Below are positions 54,101 to 64,000 of a stretch of DNA of 64,000 nt, in pieces (position 1 is the stretch's first letter; each line of letters starts with the position of its first letter). The translations under genes were made by a program, and so were the position numbers. Below the pieces are notes generated by a model. It worked only from the letters and a program-made list of their open reading frames with translations, was not told the origin of the DNA and did not search any database. Source of the stretch: Haematococcus lacustris (taxonomy: Eukaryota; Chlorophyta; Chlorophyceae; Chlamydomonadales; Haematococcaceae); NCBI GenBank assembly GCA_030144725.1, contig JASKMD010000010.1, forward strand, positions 4,771,045 to 4,835,044. Reading direction: 5' to 3'.

Positions 54101-57100
54101 CGACTGTCACCTTTCTTTATTTTTTGCTTTTTTGCTTTTACTGCCACCTTTCTTGCTTTCTTTCCTTCCCTCACCTACCTTCGTGGACACTGGTCTGCGC
54201 CTTCCTGACCTACTGACCTACTCACCTCTCAGACACGGTGCAACTCACTTGATGAGCAGCCAGGCGTCTGACTTGTTTAGGTGGTGGGCGATGCCCAGGC
54301 TGGCGTACACGGCCACCGTGAACAGGGTGTGCATGGGGCAGATGTAGTAGAGCATGAGGGAGTTGCGCAGGACCACGCACGCGAAGAACACCAGGAAGTT
54401 GAGGCGCCACATCATCTGGGCAAACCTGCAGCCAAGCAGTCCAGCAAAGCCAGTAGAGCCCTTAGCACAGTAATTCTATATTAGTAATTCTAATAAGCCT
54501 GTAGCACAGTGGTTTCAGCACAGTCTGCCATGGGTAGCCCCTCCCCACTCCTGGCCCCACCCTTCCCTCCCAGCTGGAACTCCCAGCTGGACCCTTCCCT
54601 CCCCCCTCCTGCCCAGCTGGACCCTTCCCTCCCCCCTCCTGCCCAGCTGGACCTGCATTGCAGCATTTAACATTGGGGACAGCCTATGGCTTGATCAAAC
54701 AGCTCGGCCTCGCTGATTTCTACTGCTGTCTTCTACTTTCTCATTGCCACCAGATCATCAGATGATGTGGCTTGATCAAACCGGCTCAGGGCCTTTTCTA
54801 CTGCCACCCTGTTTTCTATTTCCTCATTGCCACCAGATCCGGCCTGTGCCCGGTTCAGGCCGCGGTCTACCATCTTAACCATAACCTCACTGTCATCACA
54901 CCATAGGTCACTCCTGTATCAACCCTGTACCACTCCTCATTGCGATGAGACCTGGCTTGTACCCGGTGCAGGCCGCACATGGTGTCCTCCCTCAAAGGTT
55001 TACCCGGTGCAGGCCGCACTCGGTGTACCCTCTCACGGGTCAACAACCTTGTTTTGACTTGTTTTCGTGGTGTCCTCCCTCACCTGCCGATGCTGTAGTC
55101 CCCGGTCTTGTAGTAATACATGAAGTTGCCAAACCCCGTCATCCACACGTAGCCGGCGATGAGCAGGCGGATGGCGTTGTACAGCTCCTTGGCCTCAAAG
55201 TAATGGTACAGCAGGAACAGCACCTGGGGCATGACCACCACCATCACCGTCAGCATCACTCTGCTCAGAAGCAGCTCCACTGACAAAGCGGGGTGGGAGT
55301 TGGGTGGGAGTGGGGGTGGGGGTGGGGGTGGGGGTGAGGGTGGGGGTGAGGGTGGGTTGGGAGTGGGGGTGGGGAGTAGGGTTCAGGGTGAGGGTTGACC
55401 CTGGCCCTAGGCCCCTCCCTGCTCTGATGCAGCTCCACCGGCGTTACTGTATTGGACACAAAGGACGACACCCTACAGCACAGCAGTAAACAGCTGCAAA
55501 GGACAACGCACTGCACAGCAGCAGGCCCCTCCATGCTCAATAGCAGCTCTGCCTGGAGGACTGTGTGCGATTGGATACGAAGGACCACACCCTACAAGAA
55601 GAAGAGAAAGAAGAAGAAGAAGAAGAAGAAGAGGAGGAAGAGGAAGAAGACTACGCTGCTGTCTGCTTGGCAGCACTAAGGACGGAACCTACAGCAGGCT
55701 ACGTTACGCTAGACCCCTCCATGCCAACAAGCAGCTCCATCAGCCACCCTGCAGCAGGCCGCAACTCTATCAGCTGTATTCATGTGTGTTCAGCTGGTGT
55801 GAGAACGTTAGGTCATGGCCTGCTACTTTTGCCCTGCTGTCGCACACCTTGCATGTCCAGCTTTGCCCTGCCTGCTGCCCTGCCTGCCCTGCCTGCTGCC
55901 CTGCCCTGCTGCCCTGCTGCCCTGCCCCTGCCCCTGCCCGGCCTTGCCCAGCAGCAGCGGTGCACTGAGGGACAGCGCCTGTACCGCACCTGCATCCAGC
56001 CCTTCCACTCTTCTGTTTGCTGCCTGCCCAGGACCGCTGGCTGCTTGACGGACTGCAGGGAGGTGGCGGTGGCCACCACAGTCAGGGTGAGCAACAGGAA
56101 CATCAGGGTGTCCCGGGAGTAGCTCTGCAGCAGGAGGTAGGAGAGCAGGGCCAGGGGCAGGGACACCGGCTGTGGCAAGGGCGAGTACATAGTCTCAGGC
56201 AGGGGCAGGGCAGGGCCAGGGGCAGGGGCACGGGCGGTGGCAAGGACAAGTACAGCTACAGGGGTATGGGCAAGTACAGGGACAGGGGCAGGGGGGCAGC
56301 GCCGTGTCAGCGTCTGTACGCTGAGTGATGGCCAGAGATCATGAGAAAGCCACTCAGTGCATGACCAAGTAGTGGGTCAGGCTATTGACAAGGTGAACTT
56401 GAGAAGGTGTGGTGTTGTTGGTGGGAGAGATCTGCATGAGTGTCAGACACAAGAAAAATGTTTTCTAAAATGTCAGCCATGATCAATTTCTGTGCATACA
56501 GCGCGAGAGGTGGGTCGGCCATGGGTTGAGGCGTGCCCTGAGCGTGCTGTGTGTACCTTGCCTTCTGCTGGGATGAGGCGGGTGCGGTCGCAGACGTAGT
56601 ACCACGTCATTAGGCAGCCAAACTCTACCCTGCAATAGCACAGTCCACATGATGGGCACTACTGGGCACTGACACGAGGGGAAGCAATGGGTGTAGACAT
56701 GCAAGTCGCATCCTGACAGTGGGGCATGATTGGCATAGCTGGGCGGAATAGCCAGGGAGGAGCTGTCACAACAAAGCGGCTGGAGCCAGTGTCAGCATGC
56801 AGACCACAGTATTGCGACATGCATGGTGGTGCTAAACTGGCTGAGGCTGCACTTTTCAAAAAAATTTGTTTTGGCATGCTTGCATGACTCACACGGACCG
56901 GAGAACAGCTCGGTTGTCACGCAGCACCTGGGAGTCTAGGAGCAGGCAGCGTACCAAGCTGCTCTTTGCCATGTCTGACACGAGACTGCTGCCAGAGGCA
57001 TACGCTGTTGCCTGTGACTTTGGTGTATGCGCTACTGCTGCAGACGAGGTTTCAGTGGCCATCTTGGGCACTGGCAGCTGCTCGGCTGGGCCTTCCATTT

Positions 57101-57469
57101 GCAGCGAGCGCTGAACCTCCAGGTCATCTGGCCCAGGGACCTTGTTGCCTGGAGCAGAATGTCTGCAAGGCAGGAGAGGGCCTGTGTTGGACAGCTGGTA
57201 GGTGGGTAGGTGGCTCTGCTGGTGCTGCGCACTTGGTGAAGGTGAAGTACTCGGAGAGCAGCCAGAGGGCTACGACCCCCAAGCACGCAAGGAAGAAGGC
57301 GCACTGGAGGCACGAGCGTGCATTTACAAAGTGAGACAGCTGACAGCCCGAGTAGCGGTTTTAAAGGCGCGTGAGGTGAGCGTGCCTGAGAGGTGGTGAA
57401 TGTCTGGTTGGGGTCGCTGAGTCGCACTGCCGGCGATGGAGCGGAGCTGATGTCCAAGCTTGAATCCAT
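51155..57469 (-). CDS. RWA: RWA/CAS1-type polysaccharide O-acetyltransferase, 11 exons
   Basis: Exons: 57469-57428 (tentative), 57303-57233, 57162-56893, 56629-56557, 56124-55990, 55223-55084, 54425-54249, 53227-53097, 52873-52656, 51876-51639, 51330-51155. Phases agree throughout and give 556 residues, the length of plant RWA proteins. Multi-pass membrane protein of the Cas1p acyltransferase family. Hallmarks: [88 protein letters not shown] and SHRLFELTN. It is thought to pass acetyl groups across the Golgi membrane for wall-polysaccharide acetylation. It lacks the N-terminal esterase-like domain of animal CASD1, as in plants. Introns 8 and 9 appear to start with GC. Start is ATG 57469, or ATG 57481 upstream; exon 1 and its donor GCA|GTGCGA are the weak point. 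Intron 7 (1 kb) holds duplicated minisatellite-like pieces. Confidence 0.92.
51877..52655 (-). other. Probable GC-AG intron 9 of the RWA gene
   Basis: Donor AACAAG|GCAGGG at 52656/52655 and acceptor CGTGCAG|CTGCAC at 51876 join YNK to LHPYTSW in phase, as in plant RWA (YNK-HPYTSW). The first downstream GT is far away and out of register. Confidence 0.65.
52874..53096 (-). other. GC-AG intron 8 of the RWA gene
   Basis: Donor CATG|GCAAGT at 53097/53096 and acceptor CTGCAG|AATGG at 52873. Joining restores LHEWYFRS, a conserved RWA motif. No GT donor nearby does so. Confidence 0.8.
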
Positions 57470-57695
57470 CGTCAATAGCAATTGGGAGGCCCAACAATCA
57501 CAACTTTGGCTACATGTATTGCTGGCACCCTAGCTGGTGGGTCAAGGCTGATGTATGCTACATTCACCGAAATGGCTGGTGAGCCGATCCTTTGCGAGCA
57601 TACCTGTTGCCTGCTCTTCTCCCGCCGCGTTCGTGTGACTTTCTGGTGTTTTGACGCAGTGTGACCGCTGGCGTGTCTGGCATTTTTAACACGGT
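57470..57695. other. Upstream region of the RWA gene
   Basis: Only about 226 bp separate the start codon from an inserted TIR element, so the promoter either lies here or is partly supplied by that element. No TATA box seen. Confidence 0.4.
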
Positions 57696-58380
57696 GGCCC
57701 GGTTCGCACTCGATTCGTTTTTCGATATTCGATGTCGTTGACGGTTATCTGGTTGGTCGACCAGATATGAGGGGCCTGCTGCGACTGCGTCTATGCTTGC
57801 GCTTGTAAAAAGAGACGCCTGCATCAATGCCAGAGTTGGCGTGTTGGGCTAAGACTGTTGCGCTTGGGGCTGTTGTGTTTGTAGTGCTAGCATCGGCGAA
57901 GCCATTGGCGAAATTGTGTGCGGGGCTTGAGCTTGCGCCTGTGCTTGAGCCTGTGCTCGAGCCCGTAATAAGAGTTGTAGCTGGGCGTGCATCTGACCCA
58001 GAAGCATCGGGTTGACCTGCTGCATTTGTCGCCGCTGCTTGGCTACCCTGCTCGAAAGATTCCATCACCTGAAACCTGATTCAACTGACCCGTCATTCTT
58101 CATCATTCTAGCCCCGATTCAAACGCGGCGAAAAGGAGGCTAGAATGATGAAGCGTGACGGGCGGGTAACGTCGTTAAAGTGCACGAACCGACGAAACCG
58201 ACCGCCCCTCGCTGTCTCCTTTTGGGCTGCTGAGCAGCTCCCCTGACTGCTGAGAATGCGGGGTCTGATCGTGCTGGGTCACAACGAACAGCTACGCAGC
58301 CAGTGGCTCGGAACGGGAAAAAGTGCGTCGGTTGGCCGCGAATAATTTAAAATACAAAATTTGCGAGTGCGAATCGGGCC
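57696..58380. mobile_element. 685-bp TIR element (R) upstream of RWA
   Basis: GGCCCGGTTCGCACTCG at 57696 is mirrored by CGAGTGCGAATCGGGCC ending at 58380 (one mismatch). GGT lies on both sides (57693-57695, 58381-58383). The 3-bp duplication with GGCC-type ends resembles PIF/Harbinger-like MITEs, though their usual target is TWA. It encloses an open frame of 107 codons (minus strand) without recognisable domain, and a strong hairpin. Confidence 0.75.
58089..58162. repeat. Hairpin with 25-bp arms
   Basis: CCCGTCA and TTCATCATTCTAGCC (58089-58113) pair with GGCTAGAATGATGAA and TGACGGG (58138-58162). There is one 3-base internal mismatch and a 24-base loop. It lies inside element R. Confidence 0.85.
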
Positions 58381-58400
58381 GGTAGCTAGCGCCGTGAAGT

Positions 58401-59613
58401 CGGGCGCCCCCAACTAACAGAAAACCTACCCCTGGTAGTAGGACGGCTGTAACTTTGCCCTCACTGCGCCAAATGATATGCTAGTTGATTCACAATGTAG
58501 CTAACCCAGCCAGCTACCTTTCACCCACTTTATATAATTATACACTGGGTAGGCCGTGCACAGCAAAGCGTCAAAGTTAGTGATTCAAATTTGAGCCGTT
58601 GCGGAGCATGCAGTCATCGCTGCGACCGCCCGCGTCACTTAGGCTGCTCTACACGAGCACGCGCATCAGCAGCAGCAGTCGGATCGGAAAGCGGTTGCGG
58701 CAATGTGGCAATGAGCCCACCTCCCCCCCATACCTAGAGGGCAATGCCACAGCTCGACCATTGGGACTTACAGCATGCTATTTACTAGGTTACGCTCCTT
58801 TTAGACATTGTTACACACGCTCATACTCAGATATGTCAAAAGCACACTTTGATCTGTGACCGTCAACTCCCTTAGTCGATTTCGGGGTCAGGGACATGCA
58901 GTCAGTCACACAGCTCCACACCATGACCGAGTTTGGACTCGGCTCCTCTGAGAGCTACACTCCCCTACATCCCATCCACCTGCGTGCAACGTTTCATAGC
59001 TCAACTGCCCCCCCACAGCCCCGTGGCCCTGATTCTACTTGGAGAACATGATGTCACTTTGAAGATGTCAAACTGATAGAGGCCTGGGTTGTTTGATGTG
59101 CAATTTGTTTCAAGAGATGCACCAGTGAGTCAAGAACAAACATTTTATAGCCATTTTCCTATGGGTGCAGTGGGTGCAACACAGTGAAGGACACAGTGGA
59201 GGAGGGGGGGTGTAAGCCGGTGATACCTTATTGTGCGCCGACCCAAATGGTGTATTCGGCGGAAGCGAGTATAAACATACGTTCCAAACGCCCCGTCTAG
59301 GTGCCCTGCACGCCCGGCAGACATCGCGTTGGGTGTTGGCCGGACATTCCATTTGTGCACAACCAGCTCACTACGCTAGGTAGATGGGGCCACAGCGATG
59401 CGGCTCACCGTGCCAAGGATACCCGTCTCGCCGCTGTGGTTTGTTCGCGGGCACATGTGGCAGTACGCGAGCAAAGACTCCAATGTCGTGCGCTGATGGT
59501 CAGATGACGCGCATTGATTTGAAGCTACCAATGTGCCAAACGCTATCGAAAACGATGCAGTATATAGAGAGTACTTGCATGCATATTACCAACCCCATGT
59601 TGGGGGCGCCTGA
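58401..59613 (+). repeat. Repeat Q, copy 3
   Basis: The most complete copy: starts CGGGCGCCCCCAACTAAC and ends GTTGGGGGCGCCTGA, i.e. inverted ends CRGGCGCCCCCAAC. CGTGAAG occurs on both sides, but also follows Q1, so it may belong to the element. It lacks the MITEs seen in Q1. Confidence 0.65.
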
Positions 59614-62251
59614 CGTGAAGGCGTCGTCGTCGAAGTCTCACTGTACCTGGCACCCAGTACCTTTCATTCGCAGGGTTCCGGAATAGGCCTTGGTGGCCTT
59701 GGTGGCCTTGGTGGCCTCCACGACGAAATCAAGATGGAGCCTATCACGAAGCCATGGGCCCTTACCCCCTTACCCCACCCTTTGAAGCCTTCGTGCCCCA
59801 TGGCATGCATAGCACCGCCCTCTTACACCCATATCACAACACCCAGGCGGCCGCCTGGCAGCTACAATTTAACAAATCATCACAATCATCCGCTCGCTGC
59901 TGCCTCTGCTGCCTCTGCTGCAGCACTGTGTTCACCACCAACTGGCTCTCCCCTTCACTGCCCCTGCTGCCCCGTAGTAAGATTTAGAAGGCTACAGAAA
60001 GCTCCAGAAAGCTCAAGCTAACCCTGGGACCATCCACGACCATCCACGACCATCCAGGGCCAGGCATCTGGACCATCCAGCAGCAGGCCCGAGAGGTCTG
60101 TCTTGCCTCGCTGCGTTGCTGCCAGCCTGCTGCACCAGCTTTCCCCCTGGTCCTTACTAGGGAGACCAAAGACACTCAGGGCCCCACGCAGGTCTGGCTG
60201 GTTTGCAGCGCCAGGGTGGGTGACTCCAGTGTCTGGGTGCTGATCACAAGCCCTGGGCGAGTCTCTGCGTGGAATCAGGCATCGGCTGGCTGGCCTGGCT
60301 GGCAGGGCCTCCTGTGTGTCCTGATCAGCTGCAGGGCTGCACAGCCAGCCATCCAGACATGTGTGTACCCACCGGGGGCAGCACTGGTGCTTGCAGGGGT
60401 TGAGGAGTACCCCCTCTGTTCGCTGTCCACTGTTCACTGTCCCCCCTCCCTATTCACTGTTCACCCTCTGTTACGTGACCATGCTGAGTAAGGTTGCAAA
60501 GATCTCTAGTCCCACGTGAGAAGTGTAAGTGGTGAGGCTAGGTACTGAGGCTGTGTCCGATTCCCAGGCAGATGGATTACGCCCTGATCTGTGACGGATA
60601 CCTTAGAGCACCATTGCCGCTAGTGCAACACCCTCTGTTCGCTGTGTCCAGATTTCAAGGTCCTTTTGGGCCCCAGCTGTAGCGCCAGCCCCAGCACCGG
60701 CGTGCACAGTGCAGTGGCGGTGAAGCAGGCCTGTGCTGGGCATAGTAGAGCTCACCAAGTGGTGGCAACTGATGAACTCGCGGTTTTGTGTGACCTACTC
60801 CTCTCATGTTGCCCCCAAGTGCCAGTGCTTGCCGGGGCGAGTTGAACAGGCTGCTGTTCCAGCACACCAGCTGCCTGTGGAGGACCTCGCTGTTCCGCAA
60901 CACTTCCCGCCCTAGCCAGCACTGCGGCTGGCGAGCTGTCCCAGGCTTAGTTGCAAGGCTAGCCTGCCCCCTACTCTCCCCACCCCAGCCAATCTGCAGC
61001 CACCTCCTCAACGGGGGTGCAGAAACTCAGCAATAAGGTACCCAGGGCAGGGTGGTAGTAGAGCAGCAGCTCATGCAGATAGCAATGCTGCCAGACAGAT
61101 GGCATCTACCCCGCGCGTCAGGCTCAGTGGACATGGTCACGGCGGTGAGTGGCATGCAGCAGCAGCAGCAGCAGGATAACATGTTTATAGATGCGATACC
61201 GTTCTATGACCTATGATCCAGTCTCAGTGTCTGCATCCGGCTGCAAGTTGGGGTTAGGGTCGATTTGTAAGGCTATGGATTTGTAGCCCTGAGCATTCCA
61301 TCATATCTTACTATGTGAACACGAGCTGTAACAATGACGCTGCCACAGCCACTGCCCTGGCGGCCTGGCATGGTGCATCTTTACGCCTTTTGTTTTACGT
61401 TACATCTGTAGGACTTGCATAAATTAGGGGTGAAAGAAGTAGCTCTGAGTTCCATATGGAGACCTTAATAAAGAGATCAGTTGTTGGCAACTCAGCGAGA
61501 CCTTGCTTCAATTGTGTACTGCTCTGCACACGCTACTCTCGCCAAGGCACGCTGACAGTTTGCACCGCCTTGCACCTGCGCGAGCACCCTACATGGCAAG
61601 AGCTTCAGGGCTGCGTATTGACTGGCGCAGTAACGACAATGCTTGCGAGGTGTCGCCGGTGGATTGGACTGATGCTGGCGCGCTTTCGAGCAGGTGGATG
61701 ACCTGCAGTGCAGCACACGCATGCGCCAACCTGGTGGTGGTTCAGCTCCAACCGCCACCATCGCATGCCAGTTGCCCGTCGGCATTTCTACGAAATCTGC
61801 GCAAACCTGCAAATGCCATCTGACACCCATCACACACATTCAGAACCCACTTGACATCCACCACACACATTCGGAACACAGCAACGCACACGGAAGACCA
61901 CAAGTTGCAGTCAGTGGAGCAGCCAGGTCCGGGCTAGGGTCAGGCACCAGCTTCGGATCGACAACCCACATCCTAACAAGGTTGAAAAGCTGTAGCTTTA
62001 AGCTACATACAAGGAGCAAACTTGTGGTCGCCTATTCCGTCTCTCATCACCCTCTCCTTTCTACACCCTTCCTTTCCCCCACCCTTTCTTTCCCCCACCC
62101 TTTCTTTCCCCCACCCTTCCGCTCCACACACATCATGCTCTGCTGTCCGCCCTGTCCTGTGTTGCTGACCTAAACCCACCCTGTCACTTTCCCATGCCAG
62201 CCACCTTGACAGGCCGCCCGGCTGCAGCACCCCCCGCCCCCTCTCCCTCAC
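59614..62251. other. Intergenic region, possibly including the 3' end of the PfkB gene
   Basis: Contains small direct repeats: GGCCTTGGT (59690-59716), CCATCCACGA (about 60030-60060), a CAG run (61158-61175) and TTTCCCCCACCC (about 62075-62120). The final exon of the PfkB gene must lie below 62252, but I could not place it. An acceptor TTTGCAG near 61811 is one possibility. A TGTAA motif on the minus strand is at 61400-61404. Confidence 0.4.
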
Positions 62252-63921
62252 CGTGTCGGCGTTGGCAACATTGCGCCCAGCCCCCTGGCCCATGGCGGTG
62301 GCTGCGCCCACCGCATTGGCCAGTGCCAGAGTGGTGCCCACCGGGTGGCCGTGTATGTAGCCCCACACTATTGCGGCAGCGAAGCTGTCCCCACAGCCCA
62401 CCGTGTCCTTAACAGGCACCTGGGAATGGCAATAGGAGTGAGAAGCTGTGACATACGAAAGTGGGCATGCTGAGCATGTGCCAAGTGCTTAGGCAACCCA
62501 CACGGCCATGCATCCTGGTCCATGGACCTGATGCCAGTCACATCCAAGGAAAGTCTGTTTGTAAAAGGACGCGGCTAAGCTCAGCTCACGACGCTGGGGA
62601 GCGCAGTGCGGCGCAGGGCTGGTGAGAGGGCCAGGTGACTCTGGTGCATACGGGGTGGTGGGTGGAGTTGGGTGCGAGGATGGGGAGAAGGTGGAGCTGC
62701 AGGCCAGTGATGGTAGGCAGGGTGGTAGAGCTGCGCTGCTGGGCTGCAGGAGGGCCGTGTGGGCCGTGTGCGCAGTACAAACCGCACGCGAGCATGGTCA
62801 CTGAAGCACCCTAGTGGTCCCCCCAATAGGCCGGGGGTATACCCTGCTGTTGAGTACATGGCATTGGTTACCCTATTAGGTCAGCCCCAAGACCTCAGAG
62901 CCCTGCTGAGCCCTGCACCACTGCTGAGCCCTGCACCACTGCTGAGCCCTGCACCACTGCTGAGCCCTGCACCACTGCTGAGCCCTGCGTCACCTTTGCC
63001 CCCCAGCCCCAGCCCCCTGACACACTCCAGCCCTCAGCCCCAGCCCCCATATGCCCCAAGCCCTTTGGCCCCCAGCCCCTGCTACCTGGCTCTTCCTGGC
63101 CCCCAGCCCCTGACCTGCACGCCTGGCCAGGTGTGGGTCGACCCACCACGACCCCAGCCCCCTACACCCCCCAGCCTGCGACCCCAGCCCCTTCATGCTC
63201 CTGACACCCTCCAGCCCTGCGCCCCTGACCTGCATGCCTGGCGAGGTGTGGGTGCAGCCACTGCCCCGCTCCTTCAGCAACGCGCCCCTGGCCCCCTGTT
63301 TCACCACACACCACTGGGTGCATGCATGCGGCCGTGCAAGCACAACACACGCCGCTGCCTCAGCGTCTGCCAGCCCAGTCACCACCACAGCCTCCTCCTG
63401 CGGGGCAGCTCACCACCACGGCGTAAATCACCCGGGGCAGCCACCACCAGGACTGTGCGGCATGAAGCAACACAGGCAGCGCATGACATGACGCAAGGGG
63501 TGAGGGTGATGTAGGTCATTGTACCGCCACCAGTAGTGTGTGGCATGTGTCGATGATGTCAGGTCAGGGGGGGGGGTCAGGTCAGTTCCAGGGGGTGGGG
63601 TCAGGTCAGATCAGGGGGGTGGGGTCAGGTCAGGGGGGGGGGGGGGGTAAAGTCAGATCAGGGGGGTCAGGTCAGGTCAGGGGGGCGATTGACAGCATGA
63701 GGACGCTATAGATCTCCCTGGAGTATGAAGAACTGTACAATCATGTACTCTGCATCCACGTAACAGACAGAAACCCATCATCATCAGCATCTTGTAAGAG
63801 CACCATCATCATCATCATGATCATGACGTCACCTCTGTCATGAGGATGACGTCTGACAGGTCCATGACCGTCTGCAGCGCATGCTGCCTGTGCCCCTCCT
63901 TCATGGTGTGGCAGCGCGGCC
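62252..63921 (-). CDS. PfkB-family carbohydrate kinase, internal and C-terminal exons (partial)
   Basis: Three exons: 63921-63833, 63397-63230 and 62419-62252. Donors are GAG|GTGACG, CAG|GTCAGG and ACG|GTGAGG. Acceptors are CTGCAG, CCGCAG and CCCAG, and phases match. Exon A encodes (G)PRCHTMKEG...MDLSDVILMTE, exon B EEAVVVTGLADAEAA...WCVVKQGARGALL, and exon C VPVKDTVGCGDSFAAAIVWGY...NAVGAATAMGQGAGRNVANADT. DTVGCGDSF is PfkB signature 2, with the catalytic Asp in GCGD. GAGRNVA matches a plant PfkB subgroup annotated as ribokinase-like, substrate unknown. PfkB enzymes transfer phosphate from ATP to a sugar or nucleoside hydroxyl. The N-terminal exons lie beyond 64000 and the last exon was not found. 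Confidence 0.85.
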
Positions 63922-64000
63922 CTGCAGCCAGCAGCTGGACAGCAGCTGGACGCAGAAACCCTTGGTCAGGGCAGGGGTCAGGGGTCAGGGTCAGGAGTCA

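Noticed and set aside
55565..55680. Lys/Glu-rich open frame
   Set aside because: An AAG microsatellite within RWA intron 5, in the opposite strand.
57745..58068. 107-codon minus-strand frame upstream of RWA as a gene or RWA exon
   Set aside because: It lies within TIR element R, is Ala/Ser/Gln-rich in alternative frames, and cannot be joined to RWA exon 1 with confidence.
61260..61275. Telomere-like GGGTTAGGGT
   Set aside because: A single occurrence, not an array.
62759..63514. 251-codon plus-strand Pro-rich frame
   Set aside because: It overlaps PfkB exon B in antisense and consists largely of GAGCCCTGCACCACTGCT-like intronic repeats.
1..64000. tRNA, rRNA or other structured RNA genes
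   Set aside because: No cloverleaf, A/B-box pair or rRNA sequence was recognised by eye. A covariance-model scan would be needed to exclude small RNAs.

Overview
The window is nuclear DNA of a eukaryote, most likely a volvocalean green alga. The evidence is: intron-rich genes with plant-type homologues, GC-rich coding sequence, candidate TGTAA polyadenylation signals, very abundant minisatellites, and a very large LINE whose domain set resembles the Dualen/RandI group known from Chlamydomonas. Species is an inference; repeat style would fit a Haematococcus-like genome. A 500-N assembly gap lies at 13340-13839, so this is a draft sequence.

Layout. 29-9035: a rearranged copy (Z0) of a large non-autonomous DNA transposon, carrying a second 3.46-kb transposon (W, 1966-5421) and two small MITEs, and containing a near-perfect 1.3-kb palindrome. 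About 9045-24010: a giant non-LTR retrotransposon whose polyprotein shows a signal-like N terminus, 27 copies of a 38-residue repeat, two 2A-like ribosome-skipping motifs, two Josephin-like cysteine-protease domains, an APE-type endonuclease, reverse transcriptase, a PHD-like finger (split by a 325-bp MITE), RNase H, a zinc knuckle and a C-terminal PD-ExK-like endonuclease motif. 24333-25334: two exons of an unrecognised gene. 25568-37858 and 37960-43597: two full copies (Z1, Z2) of the Z transposon, inserted independently 101 bp apart; Z1 carries a 6.4-kb Ty3-type chromovirus with nearly identical LTRs, itself interrupted by a 681-bp insert. 43.9-47.1 kb and 58.4-59.6 kb: a dispersed ~1.1-kb repeat (Q). 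47.7-48.6 kb: a hypothetical Ala/Gln-repeat ORF. 50.1-50.6 kb: a hAT-type MITE. 51155-57469: a complete 11-exon RWA/CAS1-type polysaccharide O-acetyltransferase gene (minus strand). 57696-58380: another TIR element. 62252-63921: C-terminal exons of a PfkB-family sugar kinase (minus strand, continuing beyond the window).

Main message. The two host genes at the right end are ordinary; nearly everything left of 51 kb is mobile DNA. Seven or more elements ranging from 325 bp to 5.6 kb share termini of the form CACTC(C/A)GG-AAATTA or CACTCCTACAA, and make 2-bp target duplications (AG, TA, TT, AA, GG, AT). For two of them the empty site can be read in a paralogous copy within the window. The two large families (Z and W) carry family-specific palindromic minisatellites close to both ends. 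No transposase for them is visible, so they look like non-autonomous members of one cut-and-paste superfamily, possibly CACTA/CMC-like. This superfamily and the double-2A, double-protease LINE are the most novel-looking items.
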